A DNA stretch of 64,000 nt from CBDFGQ01 sp965247295 (GCA_965247295.1 CBDFGQ010000007.1:434001-498000), one strand, 5' to 3'. Numbered from the stretch's first letter, positions 8,270 through 16,818 are shown. A program made the numbers and translations. The notes: generated by a model not told the origin, from the letters alone.

Positions 8270-8555
8270 CTCCCTTCTTAGCGGTCTATCACAGCCTGGG
8301 CTCTCTGGAGCTTGCTCAACGCTGGGAACTCCCGGGTCGAATCGCGGGCTCCCCATTTGATGCGGCATCGGTGATGGGTTGAACAATAGCAGCGTCTCCT
8401 GGCTGAGTCAATTTGGTTGTCAACCCCTCCAAACCCGCACACTGCGGGATTTGCTCGCCATATAGCCCCTTAGGGAAGCGTCGGTTGCATCTGTCGCGTT
8501 GCTACATCTGTCGCGCTTGCGCCCCCTTTCGCCATGCGATTATGATGGGATAGTT

Positions 8556-9281
8556 ATGACCGTTGGTGGGACACACGCCATCGAGGTGAGAGGTCTCCAC
8601 AAGGGGTTCGGGGAGAGGCCCGTCCTGTGGGACCTCGACCTCACCGTGGACTGGGGCAACCTAACGGTCATATTCGGCGCCAACGGGGTTGGCAAGACTA
8701 CCCTGCTCAAGCTCCTCTCCACACAGGCGAGGCCGGACCGGGGGAAGGTATGGGTCGGGGGGGTCGATAGGAGCCGGAATGCGGGGGCTATCCGCCGGTT
8801 GGTAGGTGTGGTTGCCCATCGGGGCCTCCTGTATGAAGAGCTGACCGGTCGGGAGAACCTGATGTTCTACGGCCGTATGTACTGTCTGAAGGACCCCGGC
8901 CGGAGGGCCGAAGAGGCTCTGAGGCTGGTCGGTCTGGAGGGGCGGGGCGACCAGAGGGTGCGTACCCTGTCCCACGGCATGCAAAAACGGGTATCCATCG
9001 CCCGGGCGGTCTTGCATGAACCCCGTATACTCCTGCTGGACGAGCCAGAGTCGGGGCTGGACCAGGAGGCCCTGGAGATGGTGGGGCACCTCTTGGCATC
9101 CTGGAAGAACGACGGCCGCGCCGTGGTAATGACAACCCACAACCTGGAGCAGGGACTGGCTTGGGGAGACCAGCTGGCCATACTGTCCGGGGGCAAGATA
9201 GCCTACGAGGAGTCCAGGGGATCCCTGGATGTGGGAGGTTTCAGGGGCACGTACAGGCAGTATGTGGAGGCGGCACCGTGA
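8556..9281 (+). CDS. ccmA: Heme exporter ATP-binding protein CcmA
   Basis: 241 residues, an ABC ATPase: Walker A GANGVGKTTLLKLLS, Q-loop region VGVVAHRGLLYEELTG, signature LSHGMQKRVSIARAV, Walker B ILLLDEPESGLD and a switch His in MTTHNLEQG. With CcmB and CcmC it drives heme handover to CcmE during System I cytochrome c maturation. The ATG at 8556 is chosen over ATG 8499 because the first 19 residues of the longer frame are not family-like. It overlaps ccmB by 4 bp (GTGA). Confidence 0.9.
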   Translation: MTVGGTHAIEVRGLHKGFGERPVLWDLDLTVDWGNLTVIFGANGVGKTTLLKLLSTQARPDRGKVWVGGVDRSRNAGAIRRLVGVVAHRGLLYEELTGRENLMFYGRMYCLKDPGRRAEEALRLVGLEGRGDQRVRTLSHGMQKRVSIARAVLHEPRILLLDEPESGLDQEALEMVGHLLASWKNDGRAVVMTTHNLEQGLAWGDQLAILSGGKIAYEESRGSLDVGGFRGTYRQYVEAAP

Positions 9282-9952
9282 GGGAGTTTCTGGGTCCCGT
9301 GGTTGCCGTGGTCTGGAAGGACATTCTGCTGGAGGTACGGACCAGGGATATAGTGGTCTCGGTGGTGGTGTTCGCCCTCCTCGTAATCGTAGTATTCAAC
9401 TTCGCCCTTGGCGTGAATCCCGCGTTGGTGAATGACCTGGCGCCTGGGATCCTATGGGTGGCCTTCGCCTTTGCCGGCGTACTTGCGATGAACAGGGCCT
9501 TCGTCCTGGAAAAAGAGATGGGAAGTCTGGACGGACTCTACCTCACGCCGGTAAGCCGGGATGCCATCTACTTTGGGAAGATGCTGGGCACGTTCCTGTT
9601 CATGATAGCGGTAGAGATCGTGCTATTACCCGTGTTCGCCGTCTTCTTCAACTTCTCGGCCTTCTCCCCGGCCCTCTTGCTTGCCATTGTGCTGGCTACC
9701 CTCGGCTTCGCGACGGTGGGCACCCTGTTCTCCGCAATCGCCGTTCACACACGCTCACGCGAGATCATGCTGCCACTGCTGTTCCTGCCGGTGATACTGC
9801 CCGTAATCATCGCGGCGGTCGAGTCCTCCGCAGGCTCGATAGATGGAGGGGGACTGGGAAGCGTCGCCCGCTGGCTTGGGCTTATAGCTGTCTTCGACGC
9901 GGTGTTTCTGGTAGTATGTCCCTGGGTGTTTGGACTGGTCCTGGAGGAGTGA
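9278..9952 (+). CDS. ccmB: Heme exporter membrane protein CcmB
   Basis: 224 residues from GTG 9278. About six hydrophobic helices are visible (IVVSVVVFALLVIVVFNFAL, ILWVAFAFAGVLAM, FLFMIAVEIVLLPVFAVFF, LLLAIVLATLGFATVGTLF, MLPLLFLPVILPVIIAAV and a C-terminal helix). The motif NRAFVLEKEMGSLDGL is characteristic of CcmB. It pairs with CcmA in the inner membrane. The start codon overlaps the ccmA stop, and its own stop overlaps the start of ccmC, giving a tightly coupled unit. Confidence 0.9.
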   Translation: MREFLGPVVAVVWKDILLEVRTRDIVVSVVVFALLVIVVFNFALGVNPALVNDLAPGILWVAFAFAGVLAMNRAFVLEKEMGSLDGLYLTPVSRDAIYFGKMLGTFLFMIAVEIVLLPVFAVFFNFSAFSPALLLAIVLATLGFATVGTLFSAIAVHTRSREIMLPLLFLPVILPVIIAAVESSAGSIDGGGLGSVARWLGLIAVFDAVFLVVCPWVFGLVLEE

Positions 9953-10707
9953 CGGATTTGGCAAGGACCGACGCCGACCGGCTGGTGCAGGGAATGGCCC
10001 TGAAGTCGAGGGCTCCGGGCTGGGCCCTGAGGGTGGCTGCCCTGGGCCTCCTGGCCGCCCTGATGATAGCGAACCTGTACCTTATTTTCATCTGGGCACC
10101 AACCGACGCGATCCTGGGGGAGGTTCAGCGCATATTCTACTTCCACGTCCCCATCGCCTGGGTAGCCTTTCTGTCCTTTTTCATAGTGTTCGTGAGCAGC
10201 ATCATGTACCTGTGGAAGAGAAGTCTCCATTGGGACGCCCTGGCCCACTCGGCTGCGGAGATTGGGGTCGTCTTCGCCACCTTGATCCTGATCACCGGCA
10301 TCATCTGGGCCAGGCCGGTATGGGGCGTGTGGTGGACGTGGGAGCCCCGCCTGACCACCTCTCTCATTCTCTGGCTGATTTATGTGGCCTACCTTATGCT
10401 AAGGTCTTATGCGCCTAGTCGCTCCCAGGGGGCGACTTTCGCCGCTGTCCTGGGAATCGTTGGTTTCATCGACGTACCCATAGTTTACTTTGCGGTGGAT
10501 TGGTGGCGGGCGGTGCACCCCGAGTCGGTAGTGGGACCGCTGGCGGAGTCCGGGAGCCTCGATTCCTCAATGCGCGGCGTCCTGATGTTCTCCGCCGTGA
10601 CCTTCACCCTGCTGTTCGCCTTCCTCCTCAGAGAGAGGGTGTCCCTCAGGGGGATGGAGGACGTCTTGCGAAGGGGGAAGTACCTTGCCCTTGGCGAAAG
10701 GAGTTAG
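9949..10707 (+). CDS. ccmC: Heme transfer protein CcmC
   Basis: About 252 residues, with six membrane helices. The tryptophan-rich heme-handling loop is visible as WARPVWGVWWTWEPRLTT, and the conserved FYFHVPIAWVAF carries the first periplasmic His. CcmC loads heme onto CcmE. GTG 9949 overlaps the ccmB stop; TTG 9958 has better spacing from the GGAGGAG upstream and would give 249 residues. A much longer upstream open frame (from 9454) is only the shadow of ccmB. Confidence 0.92.
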   Translation: MTDLARTDADRLVQGMALKSRAPGWALRVAALGLLAALMIANLYLIFIWAPTDAILGEVQRIFYFHVPIAWVAFLSFFIVFVSSIMYLWKRSLHWDALAHSAAEIGVVFATLILITGIIWARPVWGVWWTWEPRLTTSLILWLIYVAYLMLRSYAPSRSQGATFAAVLGIVGFIDVPIVYFAVDWWRAVHPESVVGPLAESGSLDSSMRGVLMFSAVTFTLLFAFLLRERVSLRGMEDVLRRGKYLALGERS

Positions 10708-10725
10708 AATTTAGGCGGTGTGGCG

Positions 10726-10911
10726 ATGCCTTCGGATAACCTTTCCTACCTGTTTGCGGCCTTCACGGTAACCTGGCTAGTATTCTTCGTATACGTTTTT
10801 TTCGTCACCAGGCGCCAGCACGAGCTGGAGCGGGACGTACAGGAATTGAGGCAGGCCCTGGAGCTTGGGGAAAACCCTGGGAAGCCCTCCGGTGTTAGTG
10901 GCGACGGGTAA
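10726..10911 (+). CDS. ccmD: CcmD-like small membrane protein
   Basis: 61 residues: one membrane helix (YLFAAFTVTWLVFFVYVFFV) followed by TRRQHELERDVQELRQALE, a basic then helical cytoplasmic tail. CcmD is a short single-helix protein that stabilises the CcmABC-CcmE complex; size, topology and position between ccmC and ccmE fit well. GTG 10720, two codons upstream, is an alternative start. Sequence conservation in this family is low, so the call leans on context. Confidence 0.75.
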   Translation: MPSDNLSYLFAAFTVTWLVFFVYVFFVTRRQHELERDVQELRQALELGENPGKPSGVSGDG

Positions 10912-10940
10912 GGGATCCGGCATGGCGGCGGTTCACAGGA

Positions 10941-11441
10941 GTGGGGAATGAACATGAAGGCCAATCTATCGGGAGCTGTGGAATGGTAGATGGAGAGACC
11001 GGGGGGCCGGCTGGTCCTTCGACGGGTAGCAGCGGAATTTTCAACAACAAGACCCGCCTCGTGGTGGTCGTGGTTGTGCTGGCCCTTGCGCTGGGCTATC
11101 TGATATACGCCGCCTTCCCAGGGAGCACCCTATACTACCTCACGGTGGACGAGTTTCTGGCCGATGATGGTGGTAAGGATGGCAGGAGCGTCAGGGTGGT
11201 AGGCAAGCTTGTTCCCGGTTCCTTTGAAAGGGTGCCCGGGACCACACTGGCCCGGTTCGTCATAACGGAAAAGGAGGCGGTTCTCCCAAGCACCTACGAT
11301 GGCGTGCTGCCCGACCTCTTCTTCAATCCCCACTCGGACGTAGTCCTTGAGGGGCATTACGGCGAAGGGGGCGTATTCCAAACCGACACGGTGATCGTGA
11401 AATGCCCCTCGAAGTATCAGGCCGTGACGGAGGAAGCCTGA
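10941..11441 (+). CDS. ccmE: Heme chaperone CcmE, Cys-type (CxxxY) variant
   Basis: 166 residues: a disordered N-terminus, one membrane anchor (LVVVVVVLALALGYLIYAAF, about residues 40-59) and a periplasmic OB-fold with YLTVDEFLADD, VRVVGKLVPGS, FVITEKEAVLPSTYDGVLPD and VVLEGHYGEGGVFQ. The usual heme-attaching His of the HxxxY motif is replaced: the C-terminal motif reads KCPSKYQ, i.e. CxxxY. This Cys form is known from Desulfovibrio and archaea. No ccmF, ccmG or ccmH is seen after it. ATG 10968 and ATG 10983 are possible alternative starts. Confidence 0.9.
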   Translation: MGNEHEGQSIGSCGMVDGETGGPAGPSTGSSGIFNNKTRLVVVVVVLALALGYLIYAAFPGSTLYYLTVDEFLADDGGKDGRSVRVVGKLVPGSFERVPGTTLARFVITEKEAVLPSTYDGVLPDLFFNPHSDVVLEGHYGEGGVFQTDTVIVKCPSKYQAVTEEA

Positions 11442-11499
11442 GTTTTCCCTTGTGGATGGTAAGAGGAGGCGTCAGCGACGCCTTGTTCTCGCCTGGTCG

Positions 11500-11775
11500 C
11501 TACCCTTTCCCGAAATTCCCCTTCCCTTCTTCGGCGATCCGCTGCATGATGGCCCCTTTGAGAGTGGAGGGGGATTCAGCCTTCGGCAGCCTGCGGAGCA
11601 TCCCCATCATAGACGCAAGGCCATCCACGAAGCTCCTGCAAGGACCGCAGTTGGATAGATGGGCCTGAATCCGTTGCAGCCGGGATGGAGGAAGGGCCCC
11701 TTCCAGGAAATCGGAAGAGAGCTTCCTTACCTGGATGCAGTCCGCACCTTCCTTCTTGAATATCCTAGTTATCAT
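11500..11775 (-). CDS. Putative zinc-finger anti-sigma factor
   Basis: 91 residues. HLSNCGPCRSF is the HxxxCxxC core of the ZAS (zf-HC2) anti-sigma fold, preceded by the helical LSSDFLEGALPPSRLQRIQA segment. There is no membrane helix after it, so this is a soluble, redox-type (RsrA-like) sensor rather than a membrane-anchored one. It would hold the ECF sigma factor encoded divergently at 11928. ATG 11775 is preferred; TTG 11790 extends it by five residues. Confidence 0.7.
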   Translation of the reverse strand: MITRIFKKEGADCIQVRKLSSDFLEGALPPSRLQRIQAHLSNCGPCRSFVDGLASMMGMLRRLPKAESPSTLKGAIMQRIAEEGKGNFGKG

Positions 11776-11800
11776 ATTTAAGGCAGGCAACTACGTTTCT

Positions 11801-11856
11801 CCCGGAGTTATTCTAAACTAACCTGGCAGGTCGGGCAACGTTCCCCGGAGTATTCT
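11801..11856. repeat. Pair of direct repeats in the sigma/anti-sigma intergenic region
   Basis: CCCGGAGTTATTCT (11801-11814) and CCCGGAGTATTCT (11844-11856) differ by one inserted T and lie 43 bp apart between the divergent anti-sigma and ECF genes. They could be ECF sigma promoter elements or operator sites; no canonical GGAAC/GTC pair is obvious. Confidence 0.4.
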
Positions 11857-11927
11857 GGACCAGTTATCGTAATCTTAGATGCGGGACGGGGGAAAAGAGT
11901 GCAGGCCTGGAAGGTTAAAACAGAGGT

Positions 11928-12461
11928 ATGGGTACCCAGGCAGATCAGGACTTCGAGGGCATCGTAGAGCAGTATGGGGACTACGTATATAACGTAGCCT
12001 ACCGAATACTGGGCAACCAGGCGGATGCCGAGGACGCTGCTCAGGAGGCGTTTATATCCGCCTACAGGAATTTTCACAGGTTCCGGGGTGAGGCCTTGGT
12101 CACTACGTGGCTGTACCGGATTGCCGTAAATTCGAGCCTGATGAAGCTCCGGAAGGACCGCCGCAAGAACTACCTTAACCAGACGGGCTACGACGAAGCC
12201 CAGCTGGTGAGCTGGACCGAGGGGCCGGAGAGCGCCGCCCTGAACGCGGAGCTGAGGGAAAAGATCGAGCAGGGGTTGACCCTGGTCCCTCCGCAGCTTC
12301 GAGCGGTGGTGGTGCTCCGGGACGTACAGGGGTTGACCAACGAAGAGGCGGCCGCGGTGCTCAAGACCAGCATCCCTTCCCTGAAATCAAAGCTGCACAG
12401 GGGAAGGGTCCTGCTGCGAAAATACCTTGAGGACTACGTTAAGCAGAAGCGGCAGGCTTAA
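11928..12461 (+). CDS. ECF-type RNA polymerase sigma factor
   Basis: 177 residues. Region 2: GDYVYNVAYRILGNQADAED, AQEAFISAYRNFHRFRGEA, LVTTWLYRIAVNSSLMKLRK. Region 4: LVPPQLRAVVVLRDVQGLTN, then EEAAAVLKTSIPSLKSKLHR, a clear helix-turn-helix. It is a RpoE/SigW-like alternative sigma factor. The likely anti-sigma gene is divergent rather than downstream. Its stop overlaps the convergent korB stop by 4 bp. Confidence 0.93.
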   Translation: MGTQADQDFEGIVEQYGDYVYNVAYRILGNQADAEDAAQEAFISAYRNFHRFRGEALVTTWLYRIAVNSSLMKLRKDRRKNYLNQTGYDEAQLVSWTEGPESAALNAELREKIEQGLTLVPPQLRAVVVLRDVQGLTNEEAAAVLKTSIPSLKSKLHRGRVLLRKYLEDYVKQKRQA

Positions 12462-13324
12462 AACTGCATGGAGTCCAGGAGCTCCTGCGGGCTCTTTGCC
12501 GGCAGCTTCTCGTGTATATCTGCGAGTCTCTGGTCCAGCGCCGGGCGGGTGGTGTCGCGATAGACTACGCCGATGGGTAGCCCCCGGGACTGTATGACGT
12601 CGTAAGCTGCCCTGCGGTCCGATGGGTCATGGTCGGAGGGTATCTCCCATATTGTGGGCTCTATGCCCTTCTTGGGGTTGCCCTTGATGGTCTCGTAGGT
12701 ATCGTTATAGGCCGTGCACGGAGACTGAACATGAATGATGGCGAACCCTTTGTGGTCCATTCCTTCCCCAATTAGCCTGGCGAGGACCCGGGGCTGGCTG
12801 GAGAACCCGGAGGCGATGAAAGAGACGCCCAGGGTGAGGTAAAGCTCCAGCGGGTTCATGGAGTCCTCAAGCTTTCCATAGGGCGTGGAGCTGGTAGTCT
12901 GGCCCAGCTCGGTGGTGGGCGAACTCTGGCCCTTGGTCAGCCCGTAAACCCCGTTGTCCATGATCACGGCGCAGACGCCCAGGTTCCGCTGTGCCTGCGG
13001 GCCGATGTGTTCCATTCCGATGCTCAGGAAGTCCCCGTCGCCCGCCACGATTACCACGTTCAGGTCCGGCCGCGCCATCTTGATGCCCATGGCGATTGGT
13101 AGGGTCCTGCCGTGGATGCCGTGGAACCCGTAGGGCTGGGGACCTTCCAGCAAGTGGACCAGGTTGCCCGAGCACCCGATCCCCGCGACCACCACGTTGT
13201 TCTCCATCGGGACTTCGGTCCGCGTGATACGATCGACCATCGCGTACTCCAGAGAACGGCGGACGCCGAAGTCGCCACAGCCTGGGCACCACTTGAAATC
13301 GTACTCGGGATTCTTGGTCGTCAC
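12458..13324 (-). CDS. korB: 2-oxoacid:ferredoxin oxidoreductase, beta subunit
   Basis: 288 residues from GTG 13324, which overlaps the alpha subunit stop. The ThDP-binding beta subunit is recognised by FKWCPGCGDFG at the N-terminus, GIGCSGN, HGRTLPIAMGIKMARPDLNV, VVAGDGDFLSIGMEH and the MDNGVYGLTKGQ loop. With the alpha-gamma subunit it oxidatively decarboxylates 2-oxoglutarate or a similar 2-oxoacid to acyl-CoA and reduces ferredoxin. TGQXSPT-like loop GLTKGQSSPTTELGQTT is typical of KorB. The open frame extends upstream to 13564 but that is only alpha-subunit shadow. Confidence 0.92.
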   Translation of the reverse strand: MTTKNPEYDFKWCPGCGDFGVRRSLEYAMVDRITRTEVPMENNVVVAGIGCSGNLVHLLEGPQPYGFHGIHGRTLPIAMGIKMARPDLNVVIVAGDGDFLSIGMEHIGPQAQRNLGVCAVIMDNGVYGLTKGQSSPTTELGQTTSSTPYGKLEDSMNPLELYLTLGVSFIASGFSSQPRVLARLIGEGMDHKGFAIIHVQSPCTAYNDTYETIKGNPKKGIEPTIWEIPSDHDPSDRRAAYDVIQSRGLPIGVVYRDTTRPALDQRLADIHEKLPAKSPQELLDSMQF

Positions 13325-15021
13325 GCCTTTACCATTCCTTGTATCTGCGAATTTGCTCTTTCGCCGATGCCCTTGACCAGGTCCCTGACCTTGAAGGGGA
13401 GGCCAGTGTACTGTGTGATGGATTCGGCTCGGACGCCCAGGGAGCGGAGGACTGCGGAGAACTGTCCCTGGTAGTTGAGCTCGGGCACTATCACGAGCTC
13501 CTTTTGCCTGAGCTCTTCCAGGAGCCGGGGCGGCAGCGGGTTGAGATACATCGTGTAGTACCACCCGATGGGATGGCCCCGCTCCATGAGGAGGTTGTAG
13601 GCCTCCCAGGTTGGCCCCTTGGAGCCCCCCCAGGGCATAACTGCGATTGGCTTCGATTGGTTGACGGCCTCGTAGGTGCCGTCCTCCAGCAGATTCAGCT
13701 TGCTGAAGCGACGCTGGGTCATCTGGATGTGGCGACTGGGAAGGTGGGTGGTGTCTCCCATGGCATCGTGTTCGCTGCCGTTGGCCACGTAGGAGCCGGG
13801 ATAACCCGGGATCGGCATAGGGGACAGCTCGGACCCATCGTAGCGCAGGTAACCATTGCCTCCCCGGTAGACCTGTCGCTCCTCCACAACCAGTTTTGAG
13901 AGGTCGGGCTTGGCGATATTCTGGGCCCGCTCGGCGAGGGACATCTCGCTCATGAGCACCACGGGACCCTGATACCGTTCCGCCCAGTTAATGGCGTTGA
14001 CCGCCCCGTAGAAGCACTCTTCCACGGTCCCCGGCGCGATGACGGGCAGGCTCACGTCCCCGTGGGCGGGGTGCAACACAGCGAACAGGTCCGACTGTTC
14101 CGTCTTCGTGGGCAATCCCGTCGCCGGCCCCCCACGCTGCACGTCCACCACGACCACCGGTATCTCCGCCATCCAACTCAGTCCCAGGCCTTCACTCATC
14201 AGCGAAAATCCTGGACCGGCGGTAGCGGTCATGGCCTTCTTTCCGGCGTATCCCGCGCCCAGGATGCCGGTGATGGCCTCGATCTCCGAGCTGACCTGGT
14301 AGGCGAACTTCCCCGGCCCTATGAGGTTCCGTTCCATGAACACAAGAATGGTGGTAGCGGGGGAGATGGGGTAGCCCACGTAGAAGTCCAGCCCGGCGGC
14401 AATGGCGCCCAGGGCGATGGCCTCGTTTCCCTTGACAAGGACCTGCTCGTATTGAGGCTTGGTGGGAGAGGCAAGCTCGCTCAGCTGGAGCTCGCTGGTG
14501 GCGGCATGCTCATATCCCAGCCCTAGGGCCGTGATGTTCGAATTTATAATGGCCTCGCGCCCCTTGAACCGCTTGGCCACGAACGCCTCGAAGTCTTTCA
14601 GCGGCATCCGGACCAGGTTAGCCAGGGCACCTATGATAACCATGTTGGCCGCGCGGGATGAGCCTGCCTTCTTGGCCAGCTCATCCAAGGGGATCCCTAT
14701 GGAGCCGCCATTGGATGGGACGTCGAAAGAGGAGTCGTGAAGGACCACCCCTCCCTGGCGGATCTCGTCGCGGTGATCTTCGTATCCTTCGCGATTCAGG
14801 GCGACTAGCACATCCAGCTCGTCACCAGGGCTCTCGACGGTTGAGGTGGAGATTCGTGTCTGAGTCCAGGTTGGCCCTCCCATGATCTGAGAGGGAAACG
14901 TGGCGAAGGTCTGTACGTGGTAGCCGACACCAGCGGCGGCGCGTGCAAGCATCTCGGAAGCGGTAACAACCCCCTGGCCGCCCTCGCCCGCGAAACGGAC
15001 CACAAAGTCTCGCGTCTGCAC
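13321..15021 (-). CDS. korA: 2-oxoacid:ferredoxin oxidoreductase, fused gamma-alpha subunit
   Basis: 566 residues. The gamma domain comes first (FVVRFAGEGGQGVVTASEML, to about residue 190), then the alpha pyrimidine-binding and transketolase C-terminal domains (GNEAIALGAIAAGLDFYVGY, SSEIEAITGILGAGYAGKKA, TATAGPGFSLMSEGLGLSWM). This gamma-alpha fusion is the standard KorA architecture. It is followed by korB with overlapping codons. A strong hairpin lies in its presumed 5' leader at 15060-15098. There is no linked ferredoxin gene. Confidence 0.93.
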   Translation of the reverse strand: MQTRDFVVRFAGEGGQGVVTASEMLARAAAGVGYHVQTFATFPSQIMGGPTWTQTRISTSTVESPGDELDVLVALNREGYEDHRDEIRQGGVVLHDSSFDVPSNGGSIGIPLDELAKKAGSSRAANMVIIGALANLVRMPLKDFEAFVAKRFKGREAIINSNITALGLGYEHAATSELQLSELASPTKPQYEQVLVKGNEAIALGAIAAGLDFYVGYPISPATTILVFMERNLIGPGKFAYQVSSEIEAITGILGAGYAGKKAMTATAGPGFSLMSEGLGLSWMAEIPVVVVDVQRGGPATGLPTKTEQSDLFAVLHPAHGDVSLPVIAPGTVEECFYGAVNAINWAERYQGPVVLMSEMSLAERAQNIAKPDLSKLVVEERQVYRGGNGYLRYDGSELSPMPIPGYPGSYVANGSEHDAMGDTTHLPSRHIQMTQRRFSKLNLLEDGTYEAVNQSKPIAVMPWGGSKGPTWEAYNLLMERGHPIGWYYTMYLNPLPPRLLEELRQKELVIVPELNYQGQFSAVLRSLGVRAESITQYTGLPFKVRDLVKGIGERANSQIQGMVKA

Positions 15022-15465
15022 CTGGCTCCTCCTACGGGCTACAGGCCGCGCGACATGCTTTCACCCGGCGCCCAAGCATCCATTGGGCGCCGGGTGAAGC
15101 TGCGGCTGTCGTAGGAATTTGGCACCGTCTATCCTCGGAATGAGACCGATGTCGAGGCCAGAGAAACGATACTTAAGAACGATGCGGTAGGTAAATGGCC
15201 CGCTTGGTACTTTTCTCCCTGATGTATGATGGCGCCGCGGGACCCCCTGGCCCTACCGTACCGTTAACGTCCAGCCTGACTACGGGAACCCAGGATTGTA
15301 GCCCGTTCAATATAGCATCGGGCCTGAGATTTGTCAACGAAATGGGCTGCGTTGACACCACTGATGGGTGCGTCTACGATGGGTCCAGCTAGTCGGTTGG
15401 AAGCTGGGAGGTTCTCTAGTCGCGGCGATATAAACCGGTTAAAGACCGTATACACCTAAGGGCGT
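15022..15465. other. Intergenic region between korA and the lipoprotein gene
   Basis: 444 bp between divergent genes. It holds the 16-bp hairpin at 15060-15098 near korA. Several 60-65 codon open frames are present on both strands, but they have no Shine-Dalgarno or recognisable motif. I see no tRNA or convincing small gene. Confidence 0.5.
15060..15098. repeat. Perfect 16-bp inverted repeat upstream of korA
   Basis: TTCACCCGGCGCCCAA (15060-15075), loop GCATCCA, and its exact complement TTGGGCGCCGGGTGAA (15083-15098); outer bases extend the pairing with a one-base bulge. It sits 38 bp before korA on the minus strand. No T-run follows on either strand, so a leader structure or protein-binding site is more likely than an intrinsic terminator. 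Confidence 0.7.
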
Positions 15466-16818
15466 ATGTTGAGGCGTTTGGTAGTGCTGCTCCTAACTGT
15501 AGCGGGTGGGTCCGTGCTGCTGTCTTGTTCGGCCGATGATGGGGAAGGCAGGACCCAGGAGCCCCTGCCCCTCAGCGTGGAGCTGGTGAGCGTTGCCAGT
15601 GACGGCACTCAAGGGAGGCCTCCCACCTGCTGCGACTCCTTCACGTCCTGCTGCCCCTCCATCAGCGCCGACGGCCGGCACATAACCTTCCAGTCCCTGG
15701 CCTCCAACCTAGTGGCGGATGATACCAACGGGGTTTTTGACGTCTTTGTCCACGATCGCCTCACTGGGATTACGGAGCGAGTCAGCCTATCGACTGAAGG
15801 TATCCAGGGGAATTTCGACAGCACCGCGCCAGCCATCAGTGCCGACGGCCGGTTCGTCGCCTTCGAGTCCTTTGCCACCAACCTGCTACCGGAAGAAGCC
15901 AACTCCGTTCAGGACATATTCGTTCGCGACCGCCAAACCGGGGCCCTGGAAGTGGTCAGCGTCGCCAGTGGCGGTAGCCAGGCGATCCTGGCCAGCAGTC
16001 AGGCGTCCATCAGCGCCGATGGCCGGTTCGTGGCCTTTGTGTCCCTCGCTTTTAACCTGGTGACGGGAGACACAAACAATACCGAGGACATTTTCGTACA
16101 TGACAGGCAGACTGGGGTGACGGAGAGGGTGACCCTGGCTTCCGACGGGACGCAGGTGAATTCGGTCATCTCGAACCCGTCGATCAGCGCCGACGGCCGC
16201 TTCGTGGCCTTCGACTCCCTTGCCACGAACCTGGTGCCGGGGGACACAAACAACGGCGACATCTTCGTTCGTGACCGTCGGGCTGGAGTAACGGAAAGGG
16301 TCAGTACCTCCTCCGATGGGACTCAGGGGAATGGCCCCAGTTTAGGCGCCTCCATTAGCGCCAATGGACGCTATGTCGTTTTCGTCTCCTTTGCATCCAA
16401 CCTGGTGGATGGGGACAGCAACGGTCGGGAGGACGTCTTTGTGAACGACCGGGAGACGGGGGCAACGGAGCTGGTAAACATGGACTCCCAGGGGGTCCAG
16501 GGCCGCGGTTTTATCGATGAGGTGTCCATCAGCGCCGACGGCCGCTACGTTTCCTTCCGGTCCGATGGCGCAAATCTGGCGCCCGCGGACACGAACCGTT
16601 CCCACGACGTCTTTGTCCACGACCGTCAGCGTGGCCTGACGGTACGAGTCAGTCTGGCCTCCGACGGGACCCAGGGGAACGATGGGAGTTTCTCACCCGT
16701 GGTTAGCGGCCAGGGACGTCACATCGCCTTCACCTCCTACGCCAGCACGCTGGTGACCGGGGATAATAACGATAAGGAGGACATTTTCGTAGCCACCAAC
16801 CCCCTCATGGAGGAGTGA
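15466..16818 (+). CDS. Secreted lipoprotein with seven PD40/TolB-like propeller repeats
   Basis: 450 residues. A signal peptide with lipobox (LLLTVAGGSVLLSC, Cys at about 21) is followed by seven repeats of about 58 residues, each built on the pattern ISADGRFVAFxSxAxNLV, GDTNxxxDIFVxDRxTG, TERVSxASDGTQGN. Repeats start near 15657, 15832, 16007, 16180, 16351, 16526 and 16700 and are also alike at the DNA level. Seven units predict a closed seven-bladed beta-propeller anchored outside the cell by its lipid. There is no TolB amino-terminal domain, so a Tol-Pal role is unlikely. It stands alone, without an obvious operon partner. Confidence 0.85.
   Translation: MLRRLVVLLLTVAGGSVLLSCSADDGEGRTQEPLPLSVELVSVASDGTQGRPPTCCDSFTSCCPSISADGRHITFQSLASNLVADDTNGVFDVFVHDRLTGITERVSLSTEGIQGNFDSTAPAISADGRFVAFESFATNLLPEEANSVQDIFVRDRQTGALEVVSVASGGSQAILASSQASISADGRFVAFVSLAFNLVTGDTNNTEDIFVHDRQTGVTERVTLASDGTQVNSVISNPSISADGRFVAFDSLATNLVPGDTNNGDIFVRDRRAGVTERVSTSSDGTQGNGPSLGASISANGRYVVFVSFASNLVDGDSNGREDVFVNDRETGATELVNMDSQGVQGRGFIDEVSISADGRYVSFRSDGANLAPADTNRSHDVFVHDRQRGLTVRVSLASDGTQGNDGSFSPVVSGQGRHIAFTSYASTLVTGDNNDKEDIFVATNPLMEE

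Noticed and set aside
9454..9948. N-terminal extension of ccmC back to 9454
   Set aside because: It overlaps ccmB in another frame and its translation is not CcmC-like; the gene starts at the ccmB stop.
13339..14526. Plus-strand frames of 150-190 codons opposite korA
   Set aside because: Antisense shadows of the alpha subunit gene in a high-GC region.
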